From JBEVJK01 sp963791325 (GTDB lineage: Bacteria; Pseudomonadota; Alphaproteobacteria; Rhizobiales; Rhizobiaceae), in the NCBI GenBank assembly GCA_963791325.1, contig CAWBRU010000019.1, forward strand, positions 62,001 through 126,000: a DNA stretch of 64,000 nt, read 5' to 3'. The translations under genes and the position numbers were made by a program. The notes below the pieces were generated by a model. The model saw only the letters and a list, made by a program, of their open reading frames with translations, made no database searches and had not been told where the DNA came from. This document shows, in pieces, positions 33,540-42,033 of the stretch (position 1 is its first letter; every line of letters begins with the position of its first letter).

Positions 33540-34973
33540 ATGCTGGAGAAAAACGCAGAAACCGTCCCGAGCCCCCGCTCCTTTCACCCTGTGGAGCGCT
33601 GGAACCGCCAGTCGCTGGCCGGCCAGTTCCTGCTGGCGGGGGGCCTGGTCTCGATTCTGGCGATGGCGGTGACCGGCTTTCTGGTCAAGAGCCAGATCGA
33701 GGCCGGGGTGACGCGCAACTCGGCGGCGACCACCGCCCTCTATGTCGACAGCATCATCGCCCCGCTCCTGCCCGACATGCAGACCAGCCAGACCCTGGAC
33801 GAGAGCGTCGCGCACGCCCTCGACGAGACGCTCGAGCAAGGCGCGCTCGGCCGCCGGCTGATGTCGTTCCGGCTGTGGCGCCGCGACGGCACCGTCCTCT
33901 ATGCCAACGATCCCGAGTTGATCGGCAAGCGCTTCGACCCCAACCCGAACCTCAAGGCGGCGTTCGGCGGCACGCTGGTGGCCAAGTTCAACCAGATCGA
34001 CGATCCCGAAAGCGTGAAGGAGCGGAAAAGCGGCGAGCCGCTGCTGGAAATCTACAATCCGGTGCGCCAGCCGTGGTCCGGCGAGGTGGTGGCGGTGTCG
34101 GAATTCTACGAGGTCGCACCGGACCTCGCCCGCGACCTGACCGAGGCCGCGATCAAGAGCTGGCTGGCGGTGGCCGGCGCCACGCTGTTCTTCTTCCTGA
34201 TCCTATCGGCGATCGTGCTGCGCGGCAGCCGCACCATCGATGCCCAGAGCCGGGCGCTGAGCGAGCGGGTGGCGGAGCTTTCCGCCCTGCTCAAGCAGAA
34301 CCGGGCCCTGCAAATGCGGGTTGGCCGGGCAGCACAGCGCACCGCCGCCCTCAATGAGCGCTATCTCAGGCGCATCGGCGCCGACCTGCATGACGGCCCC
34401 GCCCAGCTGATCGCGCTCGCCGCGCTGCGCCTCGACGGGCCGGTCCTGTCGGACAACGCCGCTCCTTTCGACACCCGCCAGCGCGAGGCCTTGGCGATCA
34501 AGGCCAGCCTCGACGATGCGCTGGAGGAGATCCGCAGCATCTGCAGCGGGCTGGTGCTGCCGCGCATCGAGGCCTCGGATCTGCTCGAGATCCTGACGAT
34601 GGCCGTGCGCCAGCACGAGCAGCGAACTGGCTCCAAGGTGGCGCTCACTGCCTCTGGTGCGCCAAGGACGCTGTCGACCTCGGCCAAGATCTGCACCTAC
34701 CGGTTTGTACAGGAGGCCCTAAATAACGGCTTCCGGCATGGCCTCGGCGTTGCCCAGTCCGTGACCCAGTCCTTCGACGATGACCGCATCCACGTCGAGG
34801 TGACCGATGGCGGACCCGGTTTCGACCCGAATGCCGTGCCGGCCGAGAGCATCGGCCTGGCCGGGCTGCGCGACCGGATCGAGAGCCTCGGCGGCAGCAT
34901 GGTCGTGCGCTCGTCGCATGCCGGCACGCGGCTCACCATGTCGGTCGGGACGGAGGACATTGAACCGCTATGA
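33540..34973 (+). CDS. NarL-type sensor histidine kinase
   Basis: 477 residues. Two membrane helices (about 24-45 and 205-225) flank a periplasmic sensor of about 160 residues with a Cache-like PxxRLWRRDGTVLYAND stretch. A coiled segment leads to a HisKA_3 domain (RRIGADLHDGPAQLIALAAL, phospho-His about 284) and a HATPase domain (ICTYRFVQEALNNGFRHG, DGGPGFDP, GLAGLRDRIESLGG). It pairs with the response regulator by a 4-base overlap. ATG at 33540 gives a short cytoplasmic tail; the frame is open further upstream into the preceding gene's end. Signal unknown. Confidence 0.9.
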   Translation: MLEKNAETVPSPRSFHPVERWNRQSLAGQFLLAGGLVSILAMAVTGFLVKSQIEAGVTRNSAATTALYVDSIIAPLLPDMQTSQTLDESVAHALDETLEQGALGRRLMSFRLWRRDGTVLYANDPELIGKRFDPNPNLKAAFGGTLVAKFNQIDDPESVKERKSGEPLLEIYNPVRQPWSGEVVAVSEFYEVAPDLARDLTEAAIKSWLAVAGATLFFFLILSAIVLRGSRTIDAQSRALSERVAELSALLKQNRALQMRVGRAAQRTAALNERYLRRIGADLHDGPAQLIALAALRLDGPVLSDNAAPFDTRQREALAIKASLDDALEEIRSICSGLVLPRIEASDLLEILTMAVRQHEQRTGSKVALTASGAPRTLSTSAKICTYRFVQEALNNGFRHGLGVAQSVTQSFDDDRIHVEVTDGGPGFDPNAVPAESIGLAGLRDRIESLGGSMVVRSSHAGTRLTMSVGTEDIEPL

Positions 34974-35620
34974 CGCAACCGATCCGCCTGGCGGTGATCG
35001 ACGATCATCCCCTGTTCAGGGAGGGTGTGACCCGCAGCCTCGTCGAAGTCGGCGGCTTCGAGGTGGTCGGCGAGGGCAGCACCACCGAAGACGCGGTGCG
35101 GCTCGCCCGGCAGACCTCGCCCGACATCGTGCTGCTCGACATTTCGATGCCCGGCGGCGGGCTCAACGCGATCGCCCCCATCCTCAGCCATCGCCCGTCG
35201 CAGAAGATCGTGCTGCTCACCGTTTCGGAAGGCAGCGAGGATCTGGCGGCCGCGCTGAACAGCGGCGCCCAGGGCTATGTCCTCAAAGGCGTCGGCTCGC
35301 GCACCCTGGCGGAGATCCTGAAGAGCGTCGCCGCCGGCGAGCGCTACGTCTCGCCGACGTTGTCGGCGCGGCTGCTGACGGCGCTGTCGACCGCCTCGCA
35401 GGCCAGCCCGCTTGCCGATCTCAGCACGCGTGAGCGTGAGATCCTCACTCTGGTGGCCGACGGGCTGAGCAACAAGCGCATCGGACTGCAGCTCAATCTC
35501 CACGAAAAGACCATCAAACATCATATGAGCCGCATTCTGGCCAAGCTTAAAGTAAGCAACCGCACCGAGGCGGCAATGGTGCTGCGCGACTTCGCCGACA
35601 AGCAGCAAAGGCGCTCTTAA
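34970..35620 (+). CDS. LuxR/NarL-family response regulator
   Basis: 216 residues. Receiver domain with DDH (residues 11-13), phospho-acceptor Asp57 in DIVLLDISMPGGG, Thr85 and Lys106 (YVLKG). LuxR-type HTH at 150-210 (LSTREREILTLVADGLSNKR, LHEKTIKHHMSRILAKLKVS). It overlaps the kinase gene (ATGA), so the pair is made together. Target genes are unknown; the adjoining glycosyltransferases are candidates. Confidence 0.92.
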   Translation: MTQPIRLAVIDDHPLFREGVTRSLVEVGGFEVVGEGSTTEDAVRLARQTSPDIVLLDISMPGGGLNAIAPILSHRPSQKIVLLTVSEGSEDLAAALNSGAQGYVLKGVGSRTLAEILKSVAAGERYVSPTLSARLLTALSTASQASPLADLSTREREILTLVADGLSNKRIGLQLNLHEKTIKHHMSRILAKLKVSNRTEAAMVLRDFADKQQRRS

Positions 35621-35630
35621 AAGCCTTTTC
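35607..35630 (+). terminator. Possible weak terminator after the response regulator
   Basis: AAAGGC (35607-35612) and GCCTTTT (35623-35629) can pair around the stop codon with a short T run. The stem is only six pairs, so this is tentative. Confidence 0.35.
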
Positions 35631-35762
35631 GCTTGAACGGGATCACCCACCACCTATTTAAGGCTGTGTCGGCGGCAGGGATTTCGCGTCCGTTCTGTTG
35701 ACAAAGCGCGTTGCAATCCGTAACGCGGGTGACGTGAGAGCAGGCGCGGGGCGTCTGCCGCG

Positions 35763-37382
35763 GTGTCTCGCCGTGCTCCAACAGCCATAGCAGCCAAACA
35801 CTTGTCCCTAGACGAACAGATCGCTTCCCCGGCGTTGCGCTTTCAAGATTTGGGTCTCTCGCCCAAAGTGCTCGACGCTGTCACCGACGCCGGCTATGTC
35901 GAGCCAACTCCGATCCAGATCGGCGCCATCCCCCATGCCCTGCAGGGCAAGGACGTTCTGGGCATCGCCCAGACCGGCACCGGCAAGACCGCATCCTTCG
36001 TCCTGCCGATGCTGACCAGGCTGGAGCAGGGCCGCGCCCGCGCGCGGATGCCGCGCACCCTGATCCTGGAGCCGACGCGCGAGCTTGCCGCCCAGGTCGA
36101 AGAGAACTTCATCAAATACGGCAAGAACCACCGCCTCAACATGGCGCTGCTGATCGGCGGCGTGTCGTTCGAGGACCAGGATCGCAAGCTCGAGCGCGGC
36201 GCCGACGTGCTGATCGCCACGCCCGGCCGCCTGCTCGACCATTTCGAGCGCGGCAAGCTGCTGCTCACCGGCGTCGAGATCCTGGTCATCGACGAGGCCG
36301 ACCGCATGCTCGATATGGGCTTCATTCCCGACATCGAGCGGATCTGCAAGCTGATCCCGTTCTCCCGGCAGACCTTGTTCTTCTCGGCGACGATGCCGCC
36401 GGAAATCACCAAGCTCACCCAGCAGTTTCTGCATGCCCCGGTCCGGGTCGAAGTGGCCAAGGCGGCGACTACTGCTGCCACGGTGACGCAGCGGCTGGTC
36501 AAGTCGGGGCCCAAGCCCTGGGACAAGCGCGGCGTGCTGCGCGACCTGATCCGCTCCGAAGAGGACGGGCTGAAGAACGCCATCATCTTCTGCAACCGCA
36601 AGATCGAGGTGTCGGAGCTATTCCGCTCCCTGGTCAAATATGATTTCAACGCCGGCGCGCTGCACGGCGACATGGACCAGCGGGCACGGATGGCCATGCT
36701 GGCGAGCTTCCGCGACGGCAAGCTCAAGCTGCTGGTCGCCTCCGACGTTGCGGCGCGCGGCCTCGACATTCCCGACGTCAGCCACGTGTTCAATTTCGAC
36801 GTGCCGATCCACGCGGAGGACTATGTCCATCGCATCGGCCGCACCGGCCGCGCCGGCCGCTCGGGCAAGTCGTTCACCATCACCACCAAATCGGACCTCA
36901 AGCATGTCGACGCGATCGAGCGGCTGATCGGCCAGAAGATCGCCTGGCATGACGGTGACCTGTCGACACTGGCGCCCGCTCCGGAGGGCGAAGACTACGA
37001 CGCCGGGCGGCGCCGGGGCCGCGGGCCTGCCAAGCGCGGCGGCCGCGCTGAGGAAAGCCGGCGCAAGACCCGCGGCGGCAGAGGCGCCGAGCGCGCCCCG
37101 GCCGAGGCCAGCCCGGCTGCCGTCGCCGACGACCGCGAGGCACCGGCCGAGGCCGAGGCCATCGGCACCGTCGCGGCTTCCCGGCAGCAGCCCAGCCGGC
37201 GCGAGCAGCTCCGCGCCGACACCGCCGCACGGCGGCAGAGCTTGGCCGGCGACGAGGCCCCGCGCCCGGGCAGGCCGGCGGCGCCGCGCCGCAGCCAGCA
37301 CGAGCGGCGCGAGGAGGCCGAGACCACGCTCGGCTTCGGCGACGACATGCCGGCGTTCATGCGGGTCTCCGCCAAGGTCTGA
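35763..37382 (+). CDS. DEAD-box RNA helicase, RhlE-like
   Basis: 539 residues from GTG. Q motif (FQDLGLSPKVLDAV...TPIQ), Walker A AQTGTGKTASF, TPGRLLDH, DEAD box VIDEADRMLDMGF, SAT (FFSATMPPEI), and in the second domain IIFCNRKIEV, VASDVAARGLDIPDVSHVFN and HRIGRTGRAGR. The basic, Arg/Ala/Glu-rich tail from residue 410 is disordered and typical for RhlE-type proteins that act on ribosomal RNA and ribosome assembly. The upstream 140 bases hold its promoter region but no clear -35/-10 pair. Confidence 0.92.
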   Translation: MSRRAPTAIAAKHLSLDEQIASPALRFQDLGLSPKVLDAVTDAGYVEPTPIQIGAIPHALQGKDVLGIAQTGTGKTASFVLPMLTRLEQGRARARMPRTLILEPTRELAAQVEENFIKYGKNHRLNMALLIGGVSFEDQDRKLERGADVLIATPGRLLDHFERGKLLLTGVEILVIDEADRMLDMGFIPDIERICKLIPFSRQTLFFSATMPPEITKLTQQFLHAPVRVEVAKAATTAATVTQRLVKSGPKPWDKRGVLRDLIRSEEDGLKNAIIFCNRKIEVSELFRSLVKYDFNAGALHGDMDQRARMAMLASFRDGKLKLLVASDVAARGLDIPDVSHVFNFDVPIHAEDYVHRIGRTGRAGRSGKSFTITTKSDLKHVDAIERLIGQKIAWHDGDLSTLAPAPEGEDYDAGRRRGRGPAKRGGRAEESRRKTRGGRGAERAPAEASPAAVADDREAPAEAEAIGTVAASRQQPSRREQLRADTAARRQSLAGDEAPRPGRPAAPRRSQHERREEAETTLGFGDDMPAFMRVSAKV

Positions 37383-37432
37383 TTCTGCTTGGAACGGCCC
37401 TTTCCGATCGGCCGGCTATCCGAGGGTCGCCG

Positions 37433-37756
37433 TCAGCTTTCGGCCCGCAGGCCCGCCGCAAAAGCCTTCTTGGCCCATGGCGCCATCGCGTCGGCATCGT
37501 CGAGCGCGCCGTCCGGCACGCTCCAATAGGGCATCGCCACCTGCTTGCCATGCCGTCGTCCGACATAGGTCCACTGCTTGCAGCCGGCGGCGATGAAGTC
37601 GGGCGCGGTCACATCGTCGGCCTTCAGCATCAGCTCGCCGCGGATCTCGATGGCGAAGATGACGCCGTCGTGATAGATGCCCTTGCCCCCGAACAGGCGC
37701 CGGATCGATACCGGGCCCAGGCCGGCGAACAGATCGCCGATTGCTGCGTTGTCCAT
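37433..37756 (-). CDS. TfoX/Sxy N-terminal domain protein
   Basis: 107 residues made of one TfoX_N domain: LGPVSIRRLFGGKGIYHDGV, FAIEIRGELMLKADD and the end PDGALDDADAMAPWAKKAF. In gamma-proteobacteria full TfoX switches on competence genes; stand-alone N domains in alphaproteobacteria have no settled role. Convergent with the helicase and divergent from the GFA gene. Confidence 0.88.
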   Translation of the reverse strand: MDNAAIGDLFAGLGPVSIRRLFGGKGIYHDGVIFAIEIRGELMLKADDVTAPDFIAAGCKQWTYVGRRHGKQVAMPYWSVPDGALDDADAMAPWAKKAFAAGLRAES

Positions 37757-37829
37757 GACGCCTCGCCGCTCGCCTGTCGTTCACCTACCCGATCTTAATA
37801 CCGGTCCAACCCTGGAGGAAACCGCTGCG

Positions 37830-38327
37830 ATGCCGATGCTGCTCAAAGGCTCCTGCCGCTGTGGCGCTGTCCGCTTCGAGGTCGCCAGCCACACGCCCGT
37901 CCCCTACCAGCTGTGCTATTGCTCGATCTGCCGCAAGCAGCAAGGCGGCGGCGGTTATGCCATCAATCTCAGCGGCGATTCCGCCACTCTCAAGGTGACC
38001 GGCAAGCGCGCCCTCGGCCTCTACCGGGCCGAGATCGAGGACGACGAGCATGGGACGTGCGAGCTGTCGACGGGCGAGCGCCGCTTTTGCAAAAGCTGCG
38101 GGGCTGCGCTATGGCTCTACGACCCGACCTGGCCGGAGCTGGTCCATCCGTTCGCCTCGGCGATCGACAGCGAACTGCCGAAGGCGCCGAGCAAGGTGCA
38201 TTTGATGCTGAAATACAAGGCCTCCTGGGCCGAGCCGAATGTCGCGCCCGGCGACGCCGTATTCGATCTCTATCCGGAGCAATCGATCGCCGACTGGCAC
38301 AAAAGCCGCGGGCTCTGGGTGGATTAG
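37830..38327 (+). CDS. GFA-family (glutathione-dependent formaldehyde-activating-like) zinc protein
   Basis: 165 residues. Zinc ligands are grouped as in the family: SCRCGAVRFEV, CYCSICRKQQGGG and RRFCKSCGAALWLY. ATG at 37830 has GGAGGAA nine bases upstream; a longer frame from 37677 lacks support and overlaps the divergent neighbour. Members bind glutathione adducts, but most, like this one, have no proven substrate. Confidence 0.9.
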   Translation: MPMLLKGSCRCGAVRFEVASHTPVPYQLCYCSICRKQQGGGGYAINLSGDSATLKVTGKRALGLYRAEIEDDEHGTCELSTGERRFCKSCGAALWLYDPTWPELVHPFASAIDSELPKAPSKVHLMLKYKASWAEPNVAPGDAVFDLYPEQSIADWHKSRGLWVD

Positions 38328-38342
38328 ACCCCTCTCACCCCC

Positions 38343-38362
38343 GCCGGCGCTTTGGCGCCGGC
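38343..38362 (+). terminator. GC-rich hairpin after the GFA gene
   Basis: GCCGGCGC-TTTG-GCGCCGGC is a perfect 8-pair stem 15 bases after the stop. There is no T run, so it may slow or protect 3' ends more than terminate by itself. Confidence 0.35.
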
Positions 38363-38379
38363 CGCATGGGCAACGCCTT

Positions 38380-38423
38380 GACTTAGAGCGGAGCACCGCT
38401 TCGACGAAAGGTGATCCGTTCAG
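38380..38423 (+). repeat. Interspersed repeat, tail portion (copy 7)
   Basis: GACTTAGAGCGGAGCACCGC followed by GGTGATCCGTTC: the tail of the palindromic repeat family without its head. Confidence 0.65.
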
Positions 38424-38471
38424 TGAAGCTTGCAGAAGGCTACCACCGTCCTCGCCCCAACGGGAGAGGTC

Positions 38472-38492
38472 GGCGCGGGCTTTGCCCGCGCC
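38472..38492. repeat. Perfect GC hairpin within a second intergenic repeat type
   Basis: GGCGCGGGC-TTT-GCCCGCGCC (9-pair stem), flanked by CGGGAGAGGTC and GGGTGAGGGGGTCAG, words that often flank hairpins between alphaproteobacterial genes. It lies downstream of sufA (minus strand) and could end the suf transcript. Confidence 0.5.
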
Positions 38493-38561
38493 GGGTGAGG
38501 GGGTCAGAATTGAAGGGGCGACGGCACGTTGCAGGCGCGCCGGGGGTGCGGAGGCTCTGCC

Positions 38562-38939
38562 TCAAGCGCCGGCGCGGGCCTCTGCCAGCGCCTTGAGATC
38601 CGCCGGCTGCAATTCGACCGACTCGCCGCAGCCGCAGGCCGAGCTCTGGTTGGGGTTGCGGAAGGTGAAGCCGGTGCGCAGCGTCGTGCGCTCGAAATCC
38701 ATCTGCGTGCCGAGCAAAAACAAGGCCGCCTCCGGCGCGATCCAGACATGGGCGCCGCCATGCTCGACGTGATCGTCCTTCGGATTGGGCTGGGTGACCA
38801 GGTCGACCGTATATTCCATCCCGGCGCAGCCGCCGCGCTTGACGCCGAGCCGGACGCCCAGCGCATGCTCACGTCCGGCGACGATCTCGCGCACCCGCTG
38901 GGCCGCGCTCTCGGTCAGGCTGATGACGGTAAAACCCAT
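38562..38939 (-). CDS. sufA: Iron-sulfur assembly carrier, A-type (HesB/IscA family)
   Basis: 125 residues. The three conserved Cys are KRGGCAGMEY and SACGCGESV near the C-terminus, which bind Fe-S clusters or iron. A short Ala/Glu tail follows. Last gene of the minus-strand SUF operon. A-type carriers pass clusters from SufBCD to target proteins. Confidence 0.92.
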   Translation of the reverse strand: MGFTVISLTESAAQRVREIVAGREHALGVRLGVKRGGCAGMEYTVDLVTQPNPKDDHVEHGGAHVWIAPEAALFLLGTQMDFERTTLRTGFTFRNPNQSSACGCGESVELQPADLKALAEARAGA

Positions 38940-39070
38940 TCGTCCGCTCTGCTCATCTTACTGGTTTCGACAGCGTGCGTCCGCAGCCGCCGCGTTTTCG
39001 CCCCGAAGATGGGGAGATTTGCCCGCCGGCGCAAGTCCGCAGAAAGAGGAAGGCGCTCGGCAGCCCGCTC

Positions 39071-39457
39071 TCAATACCAGCCGACGGCGACTTGCGCCTC
39101 TTCCGACATCCGGTCGGGCGTCCACGGCGGGTCGAAGGTCATGTTCACCTCGACGCCGGAAACCCCTTCCACCGCGCTGACCGCGTTTTCGACCCAGCCC
39201 GGCATCTCGCCGGCCACCGGGCAGCCGGGCGCCGTCAGCGTCATGTCGATCTTGACGGTGCGATCGTCCTCGATATCGATCTTGTAGACCAGTCCGAGCT
39301 CATAGATGTCGGCCGGGATTTCCGGGTCGTAGACAGTCTTCAGCGCCTGCACGATGTCATCGCTGATGCGCGCCAGCTCTTCGGCGGGGATGGCCGAGAC
39401 CGCTGCGGCGGGCGCCTCCGTCGGCGGCAGGGCAATCGCTTCTTTGCTTCTATCCAT
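39071..39457 (-). CDS. sufT: SUF system protein SufT (DUF59/MIP18 family)
   Basis: 128 residues. The DUF59 core is ALKTVYDPEIPADIYELGLV, then TLTAPGCPVAGEMPGWVENA with the conserved Cys, and VNMTFDPPWTPDRMSEEA. SufT helps maturation of Fe-S proteins in many bacteria. It follows sufS by six bases. The 131 bases before sufA hold no further gene. Confidence 0.92.
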   Translation of the reverse strand: MDRSKEAIALPPTEAPAAAVSAIPAEELARISDDIVQALKTVYDPEIPADIYELGLVYKIDIEDDRTVKIDMTLTAPGCPVAGEMPGWVENAVSAVEGVSGVEVNMTFDPPWTPDRMSEEAQVAVGWY

Positions 39458-39463
39458 GGCCGT

Positions 39464-40705
39464 TCATCCAAAAAATCTGCGCGCCTTCTCCAGCGCCTCG
39501 ACCAGCGCGTCGACCTCGGCGCGGGTGTTGTACATGCCGAACGAGGCGCGGCAGGTCGAGGTCACGCCGAAGCGCTGCAGCAGCGGCTGCGCACAATGCG
39601 TGCCGGCGCGCACCGCCACGCCTTGACGGTCGATCACCATGGCGACGTCGTGGGCGTGCAGCCCGTTGAGCTCGAAGGAGATGATCGCCCCCTTGCCCGG
39701 CGCCTCGCCGAAGATGCGCAGCGAGTTGATGGCCGAAAGCCGCTGGTGGGCATAGTCGCTGAGCTCGGCCTCGTGCGCGGCGATCCGCGTCCGGCCGATC
39801 GTTTCCATGTAGTCGAGGGCAGCGCCAAGTCCGATCGCCTGGACGATCGGCGGCGTGCCGGCCTCGAACCGGTGCGGCGGATCGTTGTACGTTACCGTCT
39901 CCTCCGTCACGTCGAAGATCATTTCGCCGCCGCCCTGGAACGGCCGCATCTCTTCGAGCAGCTTGCGGCGGCCGTAGAGGACGCCGATGCCGGAGGGACC
40001 GTAGACCTTGTGGCCGGTAAAGACGAAGAAGTCGCAGCCAAGCGCCTGGACGTCGACCGGCATATGCACCGCGCTCTGGCTGCCGTCGACCAGCACCGGG
40101 ATGCCGCGCGCATGCGCCATCTCGACGATCTCGCGGATCGGCGTCACCGTGCCGAGCACGTTGGACATCTGGGTGATGGCGACGAGCTTGGTGCGGGGCG
40201 TCAGCCGCCGCTCGAATTCGTCGAGGTGGAGCACGCCGCGGTCATCGACCGGAACCCAGACCAGCTTGGCCCCCTGCCGCTCGCGGATGAAGTGCCAAGG
40301 CACGATGTTGGAATGGTGCTCCAGGATCGACAGCACGATCTCGTCGCCGGCGCCGATGCGCGGCATGCCGAAGCCGTAGGCGACCGTATTGATCGCCGAG
40401 GTGGTGTTGGAGGTGAACACGATCTCTTCGGTCGAGCCGGCATTGAGGAACCGCCGCACCGACTCGCGCGCCGCCTCGTAGGCGTCGGTCGCCGCGTTGG
40501 AGAGGAAGTGCAGCCCGCGATGCACATTGGCGTATTCGCAGCGATAGGCGTGATCGATCGCCGCAAGCACCGCCTCGGGCTTTTGTGCCGACGCGCCATT
40601 GTCGAGATAGACCAGCGGCTTGCCATAGACCTCGCGCGCCAGGATCGGGAAGTCGCGGCGGATCTCCTCGACATCGTAGGGCAGGATTTCGGCTGCTTGG
40701 TCCAT
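39464..40705 (-). CDS. sufS: Cysteine desulfurase SufS
   Basis: 413 residues. PLP-Lys lies in FTGHKVYGPSGIG, the active-site Cys in RAGTHCAQPLL, with early VYLDNGASAQKP and HRGLHFLSNAATDAYE blocks typical of group II desulfurases. It supplies persulfide sulfur to SufBCD, usually through SufE or SufU; neither is seen here. ATG at 40705 is preferred over longer frames since MDQAAEILPYDVEEIRRDFP is the family start. Confidence 0.94.
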   Translation of the reverse strand: MDQAAEILPYDVEEIRRDFPILAREVYGKPLVYLDNGASAQKPEAVLAAIDHAYRCEYANVHRGLHFLSNAATDAYEAARESVRRFLNAGSTEEIVFTSNTTSAINTVAYGFGMPRIGAGDEIVLSILEHHSNIVPWHFIRERQGAKLVWVPVDDRGVLHLDEFERRLTPRTKLVAITQMSNVLGTVTPIREIVEMAHARGIPVLVDGSQSAVHMPVDVQALGCDFFVFTGHKVYGPSGIGVLYGRRKLLEEMRPFQGGGEMIFDVTEETVTYNDPPHRFEAGTPPIVQAIGLGAALDYMETIGRTRIAAHEAELSDYAHQRLSAINSLRIFGEAPGKGAIISFELNGLHAHDVAMVIDRQGVAVRAGTHCAQPLLQRFGVTSTCRASFGMYNTRAEVDALVEALEKARRFFG

Positions 40706-40754
40706 TCCGTCACGCGCCCGCCCGGTTGCAGGTCCCTTCGTCGCCCACGCGGCT

Positions 40755-42023
40755 TCAGCCGTGCGCGGCAAACCAGTCGTCGAGCCGCGACGCGAGCGCC
40801 TCGACCAGCGCCTCGTGGTCGAGCTGCTCGACAACCTCGGCCAAGAACGCCTTGATCAGCATGCCGCGCGCCGTCTTCTCGTCGATGCCGCGTGCCATCA
40901 GGTAGAACAGATGGCTGCGGTCGATCTCGGTCACCGTCGCGCCGTGGCCGCACTGCACGTCGTCGGCGAAGATCTCGAGCTCCGGCTTGGTCGAGAACTC
41001 GCCGTCATCGGACAGGAGCAGCGTATTGCAGGCCATCCTGGCGTCGGTCTTCTGCGCCTTCTGGTGGACATTGATGCGCCCCTGGAACACGCCCCGCGCC
41101 TTGCCGGTGACCACGTTGCGGACCAGCTCGCGCGAGCCGGTGCCGGGCGCGATATGGTCGAGCACCATGGTCAGATCGGTATGGCTGTCGCCGGCAAGCA
41201 GGTTGATCCCGCGCAGCTGAAAATCGGCGCCGTCGCCCTTGGCCGCGACGCGCACCTCCTGGCGCACCAAGCGGCCGCCGGCATTCATCACGAACAGCAT
41301 CAGCCGCGAATTGCGGCCGAGCTCGGCATTGAACTGCCCGAGATGGGTCGCCGCCTCGCTCTGCTCCTGGACGATCAGCCAGCGCACCTCGGCACCCTCG
41401 CCGACCAGCAGATGGCTGACCGAGGTCGACAGGCCTGCCCCTGCCTCGGCCTGGCGCTCCACGATGGTCACCGCGGCGCCGGCACCGACCCTGACCGGCA
41501 GCCGCACATGCGCCTGGCCTCCGGCATTCAAGTTCTGCAGCTCGATCGGCGCCGGCGGCTTCGCACCCGGCTGAATGTCGAGGAAATAGCCGTCGGCGAC
41601 GAACGCGGCATTGAGCGAGCCGATCGCGTCGGCGTCGTCGCGCGGCTCGAGCGCCGCCGCGAAGCTGCCGTCGGCGAGCTTGTCTTCCAGACGCTGCAGG
41701 GTCACGCCCTCGATCGCCGGCAACCGGGCCTGCGTGTGGCCGTCGATCAGAATCAAGGCGGTCGAGCCTTGCGCCAGCGGCGGCAGCGGCTTCGGCTCGG
41801 TGCCGGCTTCGGGCTCGGGCACGGTCGCCAGCAGGCGGCGCAGATCGGTGTAGTGCCAAGCCTCGCTGCGCCGCGTCGGCAGCCCCTGCTTCAGCCGCTC
41901 GATCGCCTGATCGCGCTTCAGCATCACCGCTTCATTGCCTGGCAGGCTGGTCAGCCGCCGGTCATAGGCTTCGAGCAGCGCCGTTTCGGCACCGGTGCGC
42001 TGGGGAGCCACATGCATGGTCAT
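40755..42023 (-). CDS. sufD: Fe-S cluster assembly scaffold protein SufD
   Basis: 422 residues. The beta-helix core and C-terminal helices carry MACNTLLLSDDGEFSTKPEL, FADDVQCGHGATVTEIDRSH, LFYLMARGIDEKTARGMLIK, the SufBD signature. N-terminal helical part RRSEAWHYTDLRRLL. ATG at 42023 has GAGGTGG upstream. It forms the SufBC2D scaffold with its neighbours. Confidence 0.94.
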   Translation of the reverse strand: MTMHVAPQRTGAETALLEAYDRRLTSLPGNEAVMLKRDQAIERLKQGLPTRRSEAWHYTDLRRLLATVPEPEAGTEPKPLPPLAQGSTALILIDGHTQARLPAIEGVTLQRLEDKLADGSFAAALEPRDDADAIGSLNAAFVADGYFLDIQPGAKPPAPIELQNLNAGGQAHVRLPVRVGAGAAVTIVERQAEAGAGLSTSVSHLLVGEGAEVRWLIVQEQSEAATHLGQFNAELGRNSRLMLFVMNAGGRLVRQEVRVAAKGDGADFQLRGINLLAGDSHTDLTMVLDHIAPGTGSRELVRNVVTGKARGVFQGRINVHQKAQKTDARMACNTLLLSDDGEFSTKPELEIFADDVQCGHGATVTEIDRSHLFYLMARGIDEKTARGMLIKAFLAEVVEQLDHEALVEALASRLDDWFAAHG

Positions 42024-42033
42024 ATCCGCCACC

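Noticed and set aside
38343..38500. Possible CRISPR-like or small RNA element in the hairpin-rich gap before sufA
   Set aside because: There are only two unrelated GC hairpins and a piece of the interspersed repeat. No regular spacing, promoter or spacers were seen.
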